Assembly: GCF_900103655.1 (NCBI RefSeq)
Contig: NZ_FMXC01000001.1
Coordinates: 124,001 to 188,000 of the forward strand
Direction: 5' to 3'
DNA length: 64,000 bases
DNA from: Lactobacillus kefiranofaciens
GTDB taxonomy: Bacteria; Bacillota; Bacilli; Lactobacillales; Lactobacillaceae
Below are positions 1 to 11,576 of the stretch, piece by piece; position 1 is the stretch's first letter; every line of letters starts with the position of its first letter. The notes below the pieces were generated by a model, which saw only the letters and a list, made by a program, of their open reading frames with translations, was not told the origin of the DNA and ran no database searches. A program made the translations under genes and the position numbers.

Positions 1-3
1 AAC

Positions 4-12
4 GAGTGCTAA
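4..12 (+). promoter_or_regulatory. Right half of a CIRCE operator (HrcA binding site)
   Basis: The bases GAGTGCTAA match the right arm of the CIRCE inverted repeat (TTAGCACTC-N9-GAGTGCTAA). The left arm lies before the window. It sits 17 bp ahead of the hrcA start, so the operon probably has the usual HrcA autorepression. A GTG at position 6 lies inside this operator and is not a credible start. Confidence 0.85.
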
Positions 13-29
13 AAGTGAGGGCGATACTT

Positions 30-1079
30 ATGTTGACCGAACGTCAAGAATTAATATTAAAAACAATTATTCAGGATTTTACTCATAAGCATGAGCCTGT
101 TGGTTCTAAGACAGTGATGAAGCAACTTCCAATTAAGGTTTCAAGTGCTACTATTCGTAATGAGATGGCAGTACTTGAAGATCAAGGCTTAATTGAAAAG
201 ACACATTCTTCGAGTGGTCGTGTTCCTTCAAGTGAGGGATATCGTTATTACCTTGATAATTTGGTTGAGCCGCTTCAACTTCCTGAATCAGTTTATAATC
301 AAATAGTTTATCAATTAGATCGACCATTTCATCAAGTTAATGAAATAGTTCAAGAAGCTGCCAAGATTCTTTCGGATTTAACTAATTATACAGCATTTGC
401 GGAAGGACCTGAGAGTCATGATGTTACTGTAACTGGTTTTAGAATTGTTCCTTTGTCTAACAGACAAGTAATGGCAATTTTAGTAACGAGTGATGGAAAC
501 GTTAAGAATCAAGTCTATGCGTTACCACATAATATTCATGGGGATGAGATTGAAAAGGCAGTAAGGATGATTAATGATGAGCTAGTAGGCAAAAGCTTAA
601 AAGATATTTCGCCAACTTTGCTCAAAAGTCTTACTTCACACCAGATTGGTGGAGAGCATTCAAGTGAACTGCTGGATTTAGTAGAAGATGTTTTAAAGGA
701 TGCAGCTAGTGAACAGATGTATGTTGATGGGCAAATTAATCTTTTAAACAATACTTCAGAAAAGGATATTAAAGATATTCGATCTCTCTATGAATTAGTT
801 GATCAAAATGATCTAATCTCGGAATTAATGACAACTAGTCCAGTGACCAAGGATGCTAAGTTTCCGGTCAAGGTTACGTTGGGGTCGGAGTTGCCTAATG
901 ACTTACTGAAGAACTATAGCCTATTAACTGCAGAATATAGTGTTGGTAATCATGGAAAAGGAACAATTGCTTTACTTGGTCCAACTAACATGCCGTATTC
1001 ACAAATGATCGGGCTACTTGAATATTTTAGAAACGAGCTAGCCAGGAAATTGCTCGATTATTATGGAAAATTTCAATAG
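30..1079 (+). CDS. hrcA: Heat-inducible transcription repressor HrcA
   Basis: HrcA represses class I heat-shock genes by binding CIRCE. The 349-residue protein has the family layout: an N-terminal winged helix (about residues 1-70, with GSKTV and SSATIRNEM) and a C-terminal GAF-like dimerisation region. ATG 30 is chosen because the product then begins [10 protein letters not shown], as in family members; a longer reading from GTG 6 would start within the operator. It is first in the operon, 17 bp before grpE. The family is known to need GroE chaperonin for activity, giving feedback on chaperone level. Confidence 0.96.
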   Translation: MLTERQELILKTIIQDFTHKHEPVGSKTVMKQLPIKVSSATIRNEMAVLEDQGLIEKTHSSSGRVPSSEGYRYYLDNLVEPLQLPESVYNQIVYQLDRPFHQVNEIVQEAAKILSDLTNYTAFAEGPESHDVTVTGFRIVPLSNRQVMAILVTSDGNVKNQVYALPHNIHGDEIEKAVRMINDELVGKSLKDISPTLLKSLTSHQIGGEHSSELLDLVEDVLKDAASEQMYVDGQINLLNNTSEKDIKDIRSLYELVDQNDLISELMTTSPVTKDAKFPVKVTLGSELPNDLLKNYSLLTAEYSVGNHGKGTIALLGPTNMPYSQMIGLLEYFRNELARKLLDYYGKFQ

Positions 1080-1096
1080 ATTAAAGGAGGTTAGCC

Positions 1097-3555
<2,459 letters not shown>

Positions 3556-3583
3556 TGGGTTTATAATTAAACATAAAGAGAAG

Positions 3584-3610
3584 AGAACTACCCATTGAGT
3601 AGTTCTTTTC
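3584..3610 (+). terminator. Hairpin between dnaK and dnaJ, attenuator-like
   Basis: AGAACTAC at 3584-3591 pairs with GTAGTTCT at 3599-3606, followed by a T-rich stretch. dnaJ has no obvious promoter of its own after it. The hairpin could therefore be a partial terminator or an mRNA-stability element that lowers dnaJ relative to dnaK. Confidence 0.6.
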
Positions 3611-3638
3611 TTTTGAAAACTATAAGGAGTTCAATTGA

Positions 3639-4796
3639 ATGGCACAAGAAGATTATTATAAAGTGCTTGGCGTGGATCGTAACGCCAGTGAACAAGAAAT
3701 TAATAAAGCATATCGTAAGTTAGCCAAGAAGTATCACCCTGATTTAAATCATGCTCCAGGTGCAGAGGAAAAGTATAAGCAAGTTAATGAAGCTTATGAA
3801 GTTCTGCATGATAAGCAAAAACGAGCTCAATATGATCAATTTGGTTCAGCTGGCGTCAATGGTCAAGGTGGCTTTGGCGGTGGAGCTGGCCAAGGCTTTG
3901 GTGGTGCTGGTTTTGACACATCAGGTTTTGGTGACTTCAGTGATATTTTTGGCGATATCTTTGGCCAAGGAGCTCGCCAGCAGCGTGTAGATCCAACTGC
4001 ACCTCAACGTGGGCAAGATTTAGATTATACTTTGACGATTGACTTCATGGATGCAGTTAAAGGCAAAAAGACTCAAGTCAGCTATACTCGCAGTGAAAAG
4101 TGTGAAACCTGTGGTGGTAATGGTTGTGAAAAGGGTACTCATCCAATTACATGTGATAAATGTCACGGTACTGGATATATGACTATTACTCAAAGATCAA
4201 TGCTTGGTGTAATTCGTCGTCAGACAACTTGTGACAAGTGTAATGGTCGTGGTGTAATTATTGAACATCCATGTAAGAGTTGTGATGGTAAGGGTACCGT
4301 AGAGCGCAAGAATACAATTGAGGTTGATATTCCAGCAGGTATTGATAACGGTCAACAATTGCGCTATCAAGGACAAGGCGAAGCCGGTATCAATGGTGGT
4401 CCATATGGTGATTTATATATTAATTACCGAATTAAGCCATCTAAGATTTTCCAGCGTCGTGGACAAAATATTTATACTGATGTTCCAATTTCATTTGCTC
4501 AAGCCACATTAGGGGATGAGATTACTGTTAAAACTGTTCATGGTGATCAAAAGCTAAGTATTCCAGCAGGTACGCAACCTAATAAGAAATTTACTTTACG
4601 TGGTCAAGGTGTACCGTATCTTCGTGGCAATGGTAATGGTGATCAAATCGTTACAGTTAATATTGTGATTCCAAAACATATCAATGAAAAGCAAAAACAA
4701 GATTTGACTGATTTTGTTCATGATGGTGGCGGAGATATTACGCCAAAAGAAAAAGGCTTTTTCGAACGACTTAAGGATAAACTGAGCGGAGAATAG
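3639..4796 (+). CDS. dnaJ: Chaperone DnaJ (Hsp40)
   Basis: DnaJ is the co-chaperone that delivers substrates to DnaK and stimulates its ATPase. In order, the 385-residue protein has a J domain (1-70, HPD at residues 33-35), a Gly/Phe-rich linker (about 75-125), four CxxCxGxG-type zinc motifs (about 147-215, starting [12 protein letters not shown]) and the C-terminal substrate-binding domain. This is a full-length class A DnaJ. A ribosome binding site AAGGAG precedes ATG 3639. It is the last gene of the hrcA operon. Confidence 0.97.
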   Translation: MAQEDYYKVLGVDRNASEQEINKAYRKLAKKYHPDLNHAPGAEEKYKQVNEAYEVLHDKQKRAQYDQFGSAGVNGQGGFGGGAGQGFGGAGFDTSGFGDFSDIFGDIFGQGARQQRVDPTAPQRGQDLDYTLTIDFMDAVKGKKTQVSYTRSEKCETCGGNGCEKGTHPITCDKCHGTGYMTITQRSMLGVIRRQTTCDKCNGRGVIIEHPCKSCDGKGTVERKNTIEVDIPAGIDNGQQLRYQGQGEAGINGGPYGDLYINYRIKPSKIFQRRGQNIYTDVPISFAQATLGDEITVKTVHGDQKLSIPAGTQPNKKFTLRGQGVPYLRGNGNGDQIVTVNIVIPKHINEKQKQDLTDFVHDGGGDITPKEKGFFERLKDKLSGE

Positions 4797-4811
4797 TTTA
4801 TATAAAAGTAA

Positions 4812-4850
4812 AAATAGCAGATTGCTAAATTATGATGCAGTCCGCTATTT
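4812..4850. terminator. Bidirectional terminator after dnaJ
   Basis: A 14-bp stem (4812-4825 with 4837-4850, one mismatch and one G-U pair) has A-rich and T-rich flanks on both sides. It lies between the convergent dnaJ and the minus-strand gene at 4868-5533. Confidence 0.8.
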
Positions 4851-4867
4851 CTTTTGTATTAAGTAAA

Positions 4868-5533
4868 TTAGATATTGTGATATTGTACTTTTTGCTTAGC
4901 ATACAGGTCGTCTTGGTAACCCCAGAAGTGTTTCAAAACTCTTTTAACAATGCGATCTTCTTTTAAAATATCTGGGTTATCGTGAGCACGCATCTCTAAA
5001 TAGTCAATTAATGGGCGTCCATCACCGTCTACGTATGCTTGAGCTACTTGACAAATGTGCTTCATGTGGTGAAGATCCTTTTCCATTTGATCAGGTAAAG
5101 CTTCTTCTTGGCGCCGTGTTCTAAGCAATTGCTCCATAAAGTAAAGATTTAATTGACGAGTCTTTTCAGCTACGCTCATAATTAAAACTGTTTGATCATT
5201 AGTGTTTGGCAGCCAGGAGTGACCAAAGTGAATATTCATTTCGTTTTCATCAAGATATTCACGTTTCCAATATTGCCAATAAACTTGCTGCATTGAACCA
5301 CTCTCAGAAATGCTGAGGTAGTCATCAACTAGACTATCGGTTGAATTGCCTTGTAATTGCTCCGCAATTTTTTCTTTAATATTAGAGTCTAGTTCTTTTT
5401 GAAAATGGTACTCAGTGACTTCACCAATACCACAGTCAATTACCCGGTCTCCTCTTAATACAAAGATTGCCATGTGTTCTCTACCAAAAGGTAATGAATA
5501 TTCTCTGGTTTGTAAGCTATGTTCTTCGTTCAT
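4868..5533 (-). CDS. Conserved hypothetical protein, possibly catabolite-regulated
   Basis: I do not recognise this 221-residue protein. It has no signal peptide or membrane segment and is acidic and Gln/Glu/His-rich, so it is probably a soluble cytoplasmic protein. Its composition has nothing foreign about it, and it looks like an ordinary coding gene with an AGAGG ribosome binding site before ATG 5533. It is a single-gene unit between the dnaJ terminator and the divergent lepA. Its promoter overlaps a good cre match, so expression probably responds to CcpA and carbon source. The function is unknown. Confidence 0.75.
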   Translation of the reverse strand: MNEEHSLQTREYSLPFGREHMAIFVLRGDRVIDCGIGEVTEYHFQKELDSNIKEKIAEQLQGNSTDSLVDDYLSISESGSMQQVYWQYWKREYLDENEMNIHFGHSWLPNTNDQTVLIMSVAEKTRQLNLYFMEQLLRTRRQEEALPDQMEKDLHHMKHICQVAQAYVDGDGRPLIDYLEMRAHDNPDILKEDRIVKRVLKHFWGYQDDLYAKQKVQYHNI

Positions 5534-5604
5534 TTTTATGCCTCTAGTTCTACAAACTAAATTTTTGCTTATGACATTAGAAGTTTAGATCTTCTATAAA
5601 ACAG

Positions 5605-5632
5605 TATATACACTTTTTTAGCAAATAAGCAA
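5605..5632 (-). promoter_or_regulatory. Predicted promoter of the hypothetical gene at 4868-5533
   Basis: On the minus strand TTGCTT (5627-5632) and TATATA (5605-5610) are separated by 16 bp. The -35 hexamer overlaps the cre site at 5628-5641. The leader is about 70 bases long. Confidence 0.5.
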
Positions 5633-5641
5633 GCGCTTACA
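5628..5641 (-). promoter_or_regulatory. Candidate cre site (CcpA)
   Basis: Read on the minus strand, TGTAAGCGCTTGCT matches the cre consensus TGWNANCGNTNWCA at all but the last position. It overlaps the -35 of the minus-strand gene. Repression is more likely than activation at this position. Confidence 0.6.
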
Positions 5642-5756
5642 TAAAAATATAGTATTAGTTGTAAAATACTTAAAATATTTTTCTTGTTTTAGATATTTTA
5701 TGAAATCTCCTGGCTTTGCTATAATAATTAAGATAGCAAAGGGTGAGAACAATTTT

Positions 5757-7595
5757 ATGGATATAAATAAACTTAAAGATTATCAAAAACACATACGTAA
5801 TTTTGCGATTGTAGCTCACATTGATCATGGTAAGTCTACGATTGCTGATAGAATTTTGGAATTAACCGATACAGTGAGTGAACGCCAACTCAAGAATCAA
5901 ATGCTTGATGACATGCCGCTTGAGCGTCAGCGTGGGATCACCATTAAAATGAACTCGGTTGAAGTAAAATATCACGCTAAGAATGGTGAAGACTATATTT
6001 TTCACTTAATTGACACGCCGGGACACGTTGATTTTTCTTATGAAGTTTCACGTTCCTTAGCTGCCTGTGAAGGTGCATTAATGGTAGTAGATGCAACCCA
6101 GGGGGTACAAGCACAGACTTTAGCTAATACATACTTGGCAATTGATGATGATTTAGAGATTTTGCCCGTCATTAACAAGATTGACTTGGCTTCTGCTGAT
6201 ATTCCTAAGACTAAAGAAGAGATCGAAGAGATGCTGGGCTTAGATGCTTCTGAAGCTGCTGAAGTCTCTGGCAAAACTGGTGAAGGCATTCAGGATATGC
6301 TGGAAAAAGTCGTTACAGATATTCCAGCACCAACAGGAGATTTAACTGCTCCACTTAAGGCCTTGATCTTTGATTCAAAATACGATGATTACCGCGGAGT
6401 TGTCATGTCCGTAAAGATTGAAGACGGAACGGTTAAGGCTGGCGACAAGATAAAGATCATGAATACAGGTAAGGAATATGAAGTTACCGAAGTTGGTGTT
6501 TCAAGTCCACAGCCTGTTAAGAAAGATATTTTAGTCGCTGGGGATGTAGGCTATTTAACCGCCAATATTAAATCGGTTCGTGAAACTCGTGTAGGTGATA
6601 CCATTACTTCTGCAGTCAATCCGACTGAAGCACCACTTTCAGGTTACCGTCAGATTCCACCAATGGTTTATTCTGGGATGTATCCAGTTGACAACCGTGA
6701 TTATGACGATCTGAAAGAAGCTCTGCAAAAATTGCAGTTAAATGATGCAGCCTTGGAATTTGAACCTGAAACTTCGACTGCTTTAGGTTTTGGTTTCCGT
6801 TGTGGATTTTTAGGCTTATTACATATGGATGTCGTGCAAGAACGATTAGAGCAAGAGTTTGATCTTGATTTAATTATGACTGCTCCTTCTGTTGACTATC
6901 ATGCGATTATGAATGATGGCTCTACTAAGGTTATTGATAACCCATCTGATTTGCCAGATGCTGGCGAATATAAAGAAGTACAAGAACCATATGTTAAAGC
7001 TGAAGTAATGGTTCCTAATGATTTTGTTGGACCAGTAATGGAACTCTGTCAGAAAAAGCGGGGCGAGTTTGTCACGATGGATTATCTTGATAAATATCGT
7101 GTAAATGTTATTTACAATATGCCATTAGCTGAAATTATTTTTGATTTCTTTGACGATTTAAAATCTTCAACTAAAGGCTATGCATCCCTTGATTATGAGA
7201 TTACCGGTTATCGAGCAACTGATTTAGTTAAGATCGATATTTTGCTTAATAAAGAGCCAATCGATGCCCTGAGCTTCATCGCATATAGAAGTGAGGCACA
7301 AGACCGCGCTCGTCAAATGACTTCGATGCTTAAGAAATTAATTCCACGGCAAAACTTTGAAGTTGATATTCAGGGTGCTATTGGGGCAAAGATTATTTCT
7401 CGTGCAACCATCAAGCCATACCGTAAGGATGTTACCTGGAAGATCCATACCGGTGACCCTGATCGTCGGGCTAAGCTTTTGGAAAAGCAGAAGCGTGGTA
7501 AAAAACGGATGAAGGCTGTCGGCAAAGTTGATGTCCCTCAAGATGCCTTTATGGCTGTTCTTAAGATGAATGATGATGACATCAAGGGGAAATAG
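5757..7595 (+). CDS. lepA: Elongation factor 4 (LepA)
   Basis: LepA is a ribosome-associated translational GTPase that acts on stalled or back-translocated ribosomes. The 612-residue protein has the G1 motif HIDHGKST (21-28), a DTPGHVDF G3 motif, NKIDLASAD as G4, EF-G-like domains and the LepA-specific C-terminal domain with [28 protein letters not shown] 5757 gives the usual start and follows a GGGTGAG ribosome binding site. A TATAAT at 5720-5725 is the likely -10 box; its -35 is weak. srtA follows after 2 bp. Confidence 0.96.
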   Translation: MDINKLKDYQKHIRNFAIVAHIDHGKSTIADRILELTDTVSERQLKNQMLDDMPLERQRGITIKMNSVEVKYHAKNGEDYIFHLIDTPGHVDFSYEVSRSLAACEGALMVVDATQGVQAQTLANTYLAIDDDLEILPVINKIDLASADIPKTKEEIEEMLGLDASEAAEVSGKTGEGIQDMLEKVVTDIPAPTGDLTAPLKALIFDSKYDDYRGVVMSVKIEDGTVKAGDKIKIMNTGKEYEVTEVGVSSPQPVKKDILVAGDVGYLTANIKSVRETRVGDTITSAVNPTEAPLSGYRQIPPMVYSGMYPVDNRDYDDLKEALQKLQLNDAALEFEPETSTALGFGFRCGFLGLLHMDVVQERLEQEFDLDLIMTAPSVDYHAIMNDGSTKVIDNPSDLPDAGEYKEVQEPYVKAEVMVPNDFVGPVMELCQKKRGEFVTMDYLDKYRVNVIYNMPLAEIIFDFFDDLKSSTKGYASLDYEITGYRATDLVKIDILLNKEPIDALSFIAYRSEAQDRARQMTSMLKKLIPRQNFEVDIQGAIGAKIISRATIKPYRKDVTWKIHTGDPDRRAKLLEKQKRGKKRMKAVGKVDVPQDAFMAVLKMNDDDIKGK

Positions 7596-7597
7596 CT

Positions 7598-8290
7598 ATG
7601 GCAACAAAAAAGAAGCAAAAGACTAGCCTTAGTACAATCCTCATCCGAGTTTTGGCCGTTATCTTGTTAATTGTGGGATTAGTACTCATCTTTAACAAGC
7701 AAATTAGCAATCAGATGATCAGCCATAACCAAAAATCAACGTTGACGACATTAACTAGAAAGAAAGTCGAACAGAATCAAAAGAAAAAAGGAATGTTTGA
7801 TTTTAATAAGGTGAAGTCAATGGATGCCGCCCGAGCTACTAAGTCTCAGATTAGCAAGACTTCAGGTGCGATCGGAGCCTTGGCAATCCCTGATGTTAAT
7901 ATGCATTTACCAGTAATGTTGGGGATGTCCGATGATGCGATGTCCACTGGTGGTGGTACAATGCGAGCTGACCAGAAGATGGGACAAGGCAATTATCCTT
8001 TGGCTGGACACTATATGACGGCTAAAGGTATCCTGTTTTCACCGCTTGAGGATGTAAAAAAAGGTGAGTTAATTTATCTCACTAACCTGAAGAAAGTTTA
8101 TACTTATCGGATTTACATGAAGAAAGTTGTTGATCCATCAGCAGTTTGGTTGGTTAACAATACAAAAAAGAAAATTGTAACTTTGATTACCTGTGCCGAT
8201 GGTGGCGCTAACCGTTGGGCTATCCGTGGTAATTTGGTTAAAACCGAAAAGGCAACTAATCAAAATTTGAAAGTCTTTCAGCTAAAATAG
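7598..8290 (+). CDS. srtA: Class A sortase
   Basis: Sortase A is a membrane-anchored transpeptidase that attaches LPXTG-type surface proteins to peptidoglycan. The 230-residue protein has one N-terminal membrane anchor (about 12-33) and the catalytic domain with His138 (LAGHYM), Cys199 (TLITCAD) and a conserved Arg in NRWAIRGN (206 or 210). The TLxTC motif and N-terminal anchor fit class A, the housekeeping type. It starts 2 bp after lepA, so the two are co-transcribed, and a hairpin terminator follows. No LPXTG substrate is encoded in this window. Confidence 0.93.
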   Translation: MATKKKQKTSLSTILIRVLAVILLIVGLVLIFNKQISNQMISHNQKSTLTTLTRKKVEQNQKKKGMFDFNKVKSMDAARATKSQISKTSGAIGALAIPDVNMHLPVMLGMSDDAMSTGGGTMRADQKMGQGNYPLAGHYMTAKGILFSPLEDVKKGELIYLTNLKKVYTYRIYMKKVVDPSAVWLVNNTKKKIVTLITCADGGANRWAIRGNLVKTEKATNQNLKVFQLK

Positions 8291-8352
8291 CAGACATCAA
8301 TCTTTTATGAAGATTCGATTTGCGTTAAAATGATAAATAGAATTTTTCAATT

Positions 8353-8379
8353 AAAGACACTCATTTGTGAGTGCCTTTT
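8353..8379 (+). terminator. Terminator after srtA
   Basis: AAAGACACTCA (8353-8363) pairs with TGAGTGCCTTTT (8368-8379) across a short loop and runs into T-rich sequence. It ends the lepA-srtA unit before recJ. Confidence 0.75.
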
Positions 8380-8414
8380 AATTTTTAGTAATGAATGCAG
8401 GGTGTTTTTTAGTA

Positions 8415-10688
8415 ATGAAATGGCAACAAAGAACAGCAGAGCAATTGGCCCCAGACTTGATAGAGAAGTATCAATTAAGTCCATTGGCAGCTCAGCTTTT
8501 TGCATTGCGCGGGATCAATACGGATGAAAAGTTGGATTTTTGGTTTAACGCAACCGAAGAAAATTTAGCTGATCCTTTATTGATGCATGATATGGATAAA
8601 GCAACTGAGCGAATTAATCAGGCAATTGACAAGGGCGAAAAGATTACTATTTATGGTGATTACGATGCAGATGGTATCACTGCAACGACCATCATGACAG
8701 AGACGTTAGGGATCTTAGGTGCTGATGTTCATTACTTTATTCCTGATCGTTTTAGAGATGGCTATGGCCCTAACCTTGAACGCTACAAGGACATTATTGC
8801 AGACGGCACGAAGCTGATCATTACGGTTGATAATGGTGTAACTGGTATTGAAGAAGTTGAGTATGCCAAAAAACATGGTGTTGATGTGATTATAACTGAT
8901 CACCATACTTTTCAAGAAAAAAAGCCAGCCGCAGCTGCAATCGTTCACTGTAATTATCCAGGACAGAAGTATCCGTTTGATGATTATTGTGGTGCAGGGG
9001 TTGCTTATACTATTTGTCGTAATTTAATGCAAGATACTATGCCAGAATTGCTTGATTTAGCGATGATTGGTACGATCGGCGACATGGTCAAAATTACTGG
9101 TGAAGGGCATATTATTGTTAAACGTGGTTTAGAAGTCTTGAATCAGACGTCACGACCTGGTTTACGAGCTTTAATCAAAAATGCTGGTTTAAGTTTAGGT
9201 TCAATTAATGAAACGGATGTTGGCTTCAATATTGCTCCACGCTTGAATGCAGTGGGGCGCCTAGCTAATGCTAACTTAGCAGTAGAATTATTGTTATCTG
9301 ATGACGATATTGCCGCTCAAAAAATCGCGGATCAGATTGAGGAATTGAACAGTCAACGCAAAGAACTGACTGCGAAGGTTTATGATCAATGCATAAACCT
9401 GATTCGGGAAAATAGTTGGCAGCGGCAAAATACATTAGTTTTATATGATCCTGATTTTCATGAAGGCGTATTAGGATTAGTAGCTAATAAGATTGTTGAA
9501 AAGACGCATAAACCTACTATTGTGTTGACTAAAAATGAAGCAGGCGAAGTCAAGGGATCTGGACGTTCAATCATCGGTTTTAATTTGTTTGCTGCGCTTA
9601 ATCCGCTAAAAGATAAACTGTTAACTAAATTTGGTGGACATGATTTTGCTTGTGGTTTGTCAATGAAAGAGGAGCAAATTAAGGCGTTGCGTAAACAGTT
9701 TGAAGAGAGTTTTCATGTTGAAAATGGATTAGAAACCAAAGATTATGACATGGAATTACCACTTAATGGATTGACGCTTCAGACGCTGGCACAGATTAAT
9801 CAAGTTGGTCCATTTGGCACTGACGATCCGCAACCGATTTTTAGCATCTCGGATCCAACAATTACTCATTTCTTAAAAATTGGTAAAGACAAAAATCACG
9901 TTAAGCTAACAGTCAATAAAAAGGGCGGAAGTTTGTCGCTTATAGGTTTTGATAAAAGTTTTTTGAATAATAATTTATTGCCATTTATTAGTAAAATATT
10001 TATCCAATTATCCCTTAATACTTTTCGTAAACAGGTATCCTTACAAGGGATCATTGAAGGTGTCGATTTTGCTTCGCCTAAGCTGGCTGTACCAATACCA
10101 GTCATTGATTTGCGTCAAGAAAGATACGTGATGGGGTTTGCAGATAGATATTTATTGTTTGATAAGAAAAATATCCCGGTTGTCAAAAATAGATTACAGA
10201 TTGATGATCATAAAATTAGCTTAGTTAAGGATTATGAGCAATCTGGTGAAACCGTAGCACTGCTTGACGTGCCGCGTAATCAAGTAGAATTTAATTCTGC
10301 ACTTGAAAAGAATTATCAGCAAATTTATTTACGCTTTTTGCTTGATCAATTGCCAGTTGAACAGATTCCGGCTAAAAGCTACTTTGGCAAGGTATTAAAA
10401 TATATTTATACTCATCCTTCTTTAGAGCCAGAGGACTATCGTACTGTAGCGCCATACTTAGGACTTGATTATGCCAATGTTTTATTTATTTTGCGAGTTT
10501 TCTTTGAACTAGGCTTTGTTAAAATGGATGGATCAAAGTTGGTAGGTGAAGCTAATCCACAAAAGCGGCCATTGACTGATTCCAAGTACTTGATGGCTAC
10601 GGCCTCTCAAATTAAGTTTGTCAGACAGTTGAGAACCATGCCAACTCAGAAACTAATCACATATGTTAATAATATGGCAAATAATTAA
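8415..10688 (+). CDS. recJ: Single-strand-specific exonuclease RecJ
   Basis: RecJ is a 5'-3' single-strand DNA exonuclease used in recombination and base-excision repair. The 757-residue product has DYDADG (82-87) and DHH (162-164), the metal-binding motifs of the DHH family. The DHHA1 domain with GSGRS and GGHDFACG, an OB fold and the extra Firmicute C-terminal region follow. ATG 8415 (MKWQQRTAEQL) is preferred over an ATG 24 bases upstream because an AGGGTG ribosome binding site lies between them. apt follows after about 100 bp and may have its own promoter. Confidence 0.95.
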   Translation: MKWQQRTAEQLAPDLIEKYQLSPLAAQLFALRGINTDEKLDFWFNATEENLADPLLMHDMDKATERINQAIDKGEKITIYGDYDADGITATTIMTETLGILGADVHYFIPDRFRDGYGPNLERYKDIIADGTKLIITVDNGVTGIEEVEYAKKHGVDVIITDHHTFQEKKPAAAAIVHCNYPGQKYPFDDYCGAGVAYTICRNLMQDTMPELLDLAMIGTIGDMVKITGEGHIIVKRGLEVLNQTSRPGLRALIKNAGLSLGSINETDVGFNIAPRLNAVGRLANANLAVELLLSDDDIAAQKIADQIEELNSQRKELTAKVYDQCINLIRENSWQRQNTLVLYDPDFHEGVLGLVANKIVEKTHKPTIVLTKNEAGEVKGSGRSIIGFNLFAALNPLKDKLLTKFGGHDFACGLSMKEEQIKALRKQFEESFHVENGLETKDYDMELPLNGLTLQTLAQINQVGPFGTDDPQPIFSISDPTITHFLKIGKDKNHVKLTVNKKGGSLSLIGFDKSFLNNNLLPFISKIFIQLSLNTFRKQVSLQGIIEGVDFASPKLAVPIPVIDLRQERYVMGFADRYLLFDKKNIPVVKNRLQIDDHKISLVKDYEQSGETVALLDVPRNQVEFNSALEKNYQQIYLRFLLDQLPVEQIPAKSYFGKVLKYIYTHPSLEPEDYRTVAPYLGLDYANVLFILRVFFELGFVKMDGSKLVGEANPQKRPLTDSKYLMATASQIKFVRQLRTMPTQKLITYVNNMANN

Positions 10689-10793
10689 GCCAAATATCAA
10701 GATTTCAGTGCTTTTGTTTTAAAAGTTTGGTAAAATAGACAGGTCAAAAGTGTTTGAATACAAACGCAAAGAGTTTTGGAGGTTTTTCTTCTT

Positions 10794-11321
10794 ATGGCAG
10801 TTGATTTTAGTAAGTATATTGCAAGTGTTAAGGATTTTCCCAATAAGGGCATAGTTTTCCGTGACATTACGCCAATTCTGCAAGATGGTGAATTATATCG
10901 TCAAGCTACCCATGAATTAGCTGAATATGCTAAGAGTAGACATGCAGATGTAATTGTTGGGCCTGAAGCACGTGGTTTTATTGTAGGTTGCCCTGTAGCA
11001 ATTGAGTTAGGCTTAGGTTTTGTACCTGCAAGAAAGCCTCATAAGTTACCACGAGAAGTTGAACGGGCTTCATATGATTTGGAATACGGTTCAAACAGCT
11101 TGGAAATGCATAAGGATGCAATTAAGCCAGGTCAACGAGTTGTTGTCTGTGATGACTTAATGGCTACTGCAGGTACTTTAAGAGCTTCTAAGGAATTAAT
11201 TGAGAACTTAGGTGGTAAGCTGGTCGGTGCCGCATTTTATATTGAATTGCCTGATTTGAAGGGTAGAGAAAAGTTGCCAGATGTTGATATTTACTCACTT
11301 GTTCAATATCATGGTGCTTAA
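10794..11321 (+). CDS. apt: Adenine phosphoribosyltransferase
   Basis: Apt salvages adenine by joining it to PRPP to give AMP. The 175-residue length is typical. The sequence shows FRDITPIL near the N-terminus, the GPEARGFI and LPREV substrate loops, and the PRPP motif [17 protein letters not shown] 10794 follows GGAGG after about 12 bases; the upstream TTG lies in the ribosome binding site. The recJ-apt order is common in Firmicutes. A strong terminator follows. Confidence 0.96.
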   Translation: MAVDFSKYIASVKDFPNKGIVFRDITPILQDGELYRQATHELAEYAKSRHADVIVGPEARGFIVGCPVAIELGLGFVPARKPHKLPREVERASYDLEYGSNSLEMHKDAIKPGQRVVVCDDLMATAGTLRASKELIENLGGKLVGAAFYIELPDLKGREKLPDVDIYSLVQYHGA

Positions 11322-11354
11322 TAAAGTAAATAGTTAAATTTAGCTAAATAAGTC

Positions 11355-11389
11355 AAAAGCTTTGGTGCAGTAAGCATTAAGGCTTTTTT
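11355..11389 (+). terminator. Terminator after apt
   Basis: A 14-bp stem with three wobble pairs (11355-11368 with 11374-11387) has a five-base loop and ends in a run of T. Confidence 0.85.
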
Positions 11390-11496
11390 ATTTTGTTATC
11401 TTTTTTATCTATTAGTACTATTATTCTACTCAATCGAAAGAAAACGGACAAAAAATGAACAAAAAATAAATATTATTGTTTAATAAGCAGTATTTG

Positions 11497-11525
11497 TTGA
11501 CATTAATTCAGAATTATACGATAGT
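11497..11525 (+). promoter_or_regulatory. Predicted promoter of PEP synthase
   Basis: TTGACA at 11497-11502 is a consensus -35, followed 17 bp later by GATAGT (11520-11525), a weak -10. The cre site at 11538-11551 then covers the region just after the start of transcription. Confidence 0.5.
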
Positions 11526-11537
11526 AGGTGTGTAAAA

Positions 11538-11551
11538 AGAAAGCGCTTACT
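11538..11551 (+). promoter_or_regulatory. Candidate cre site ahead of PEP synthase
   Basis: AGAAAGCGCTTACT contains the core GAAAGCGCTTAC of the cre consensus and differs only at its outer bases. Its place downstream of the -10 fits repression on glucose, as expected for a gluconeogenic enzyme. Confidence 0.6.
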
Positions 11552-11576
11552 ATAATTTTCAGAAAGTGTGAATTCT

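Noticed and set aside
6-29. Longer hrcA reading frame starting at GTG 6
   Set aside because: The GTG lies inside the CIRCE operator and gives an N-terminal extension not seen in HrcA; ATG 30 fits the family start.
5697-5725. Well-defined promoter for lepA
   Set aside because: Only the TATAAT is convincing; the -35 hexamer is too weak to list as a separate feature.
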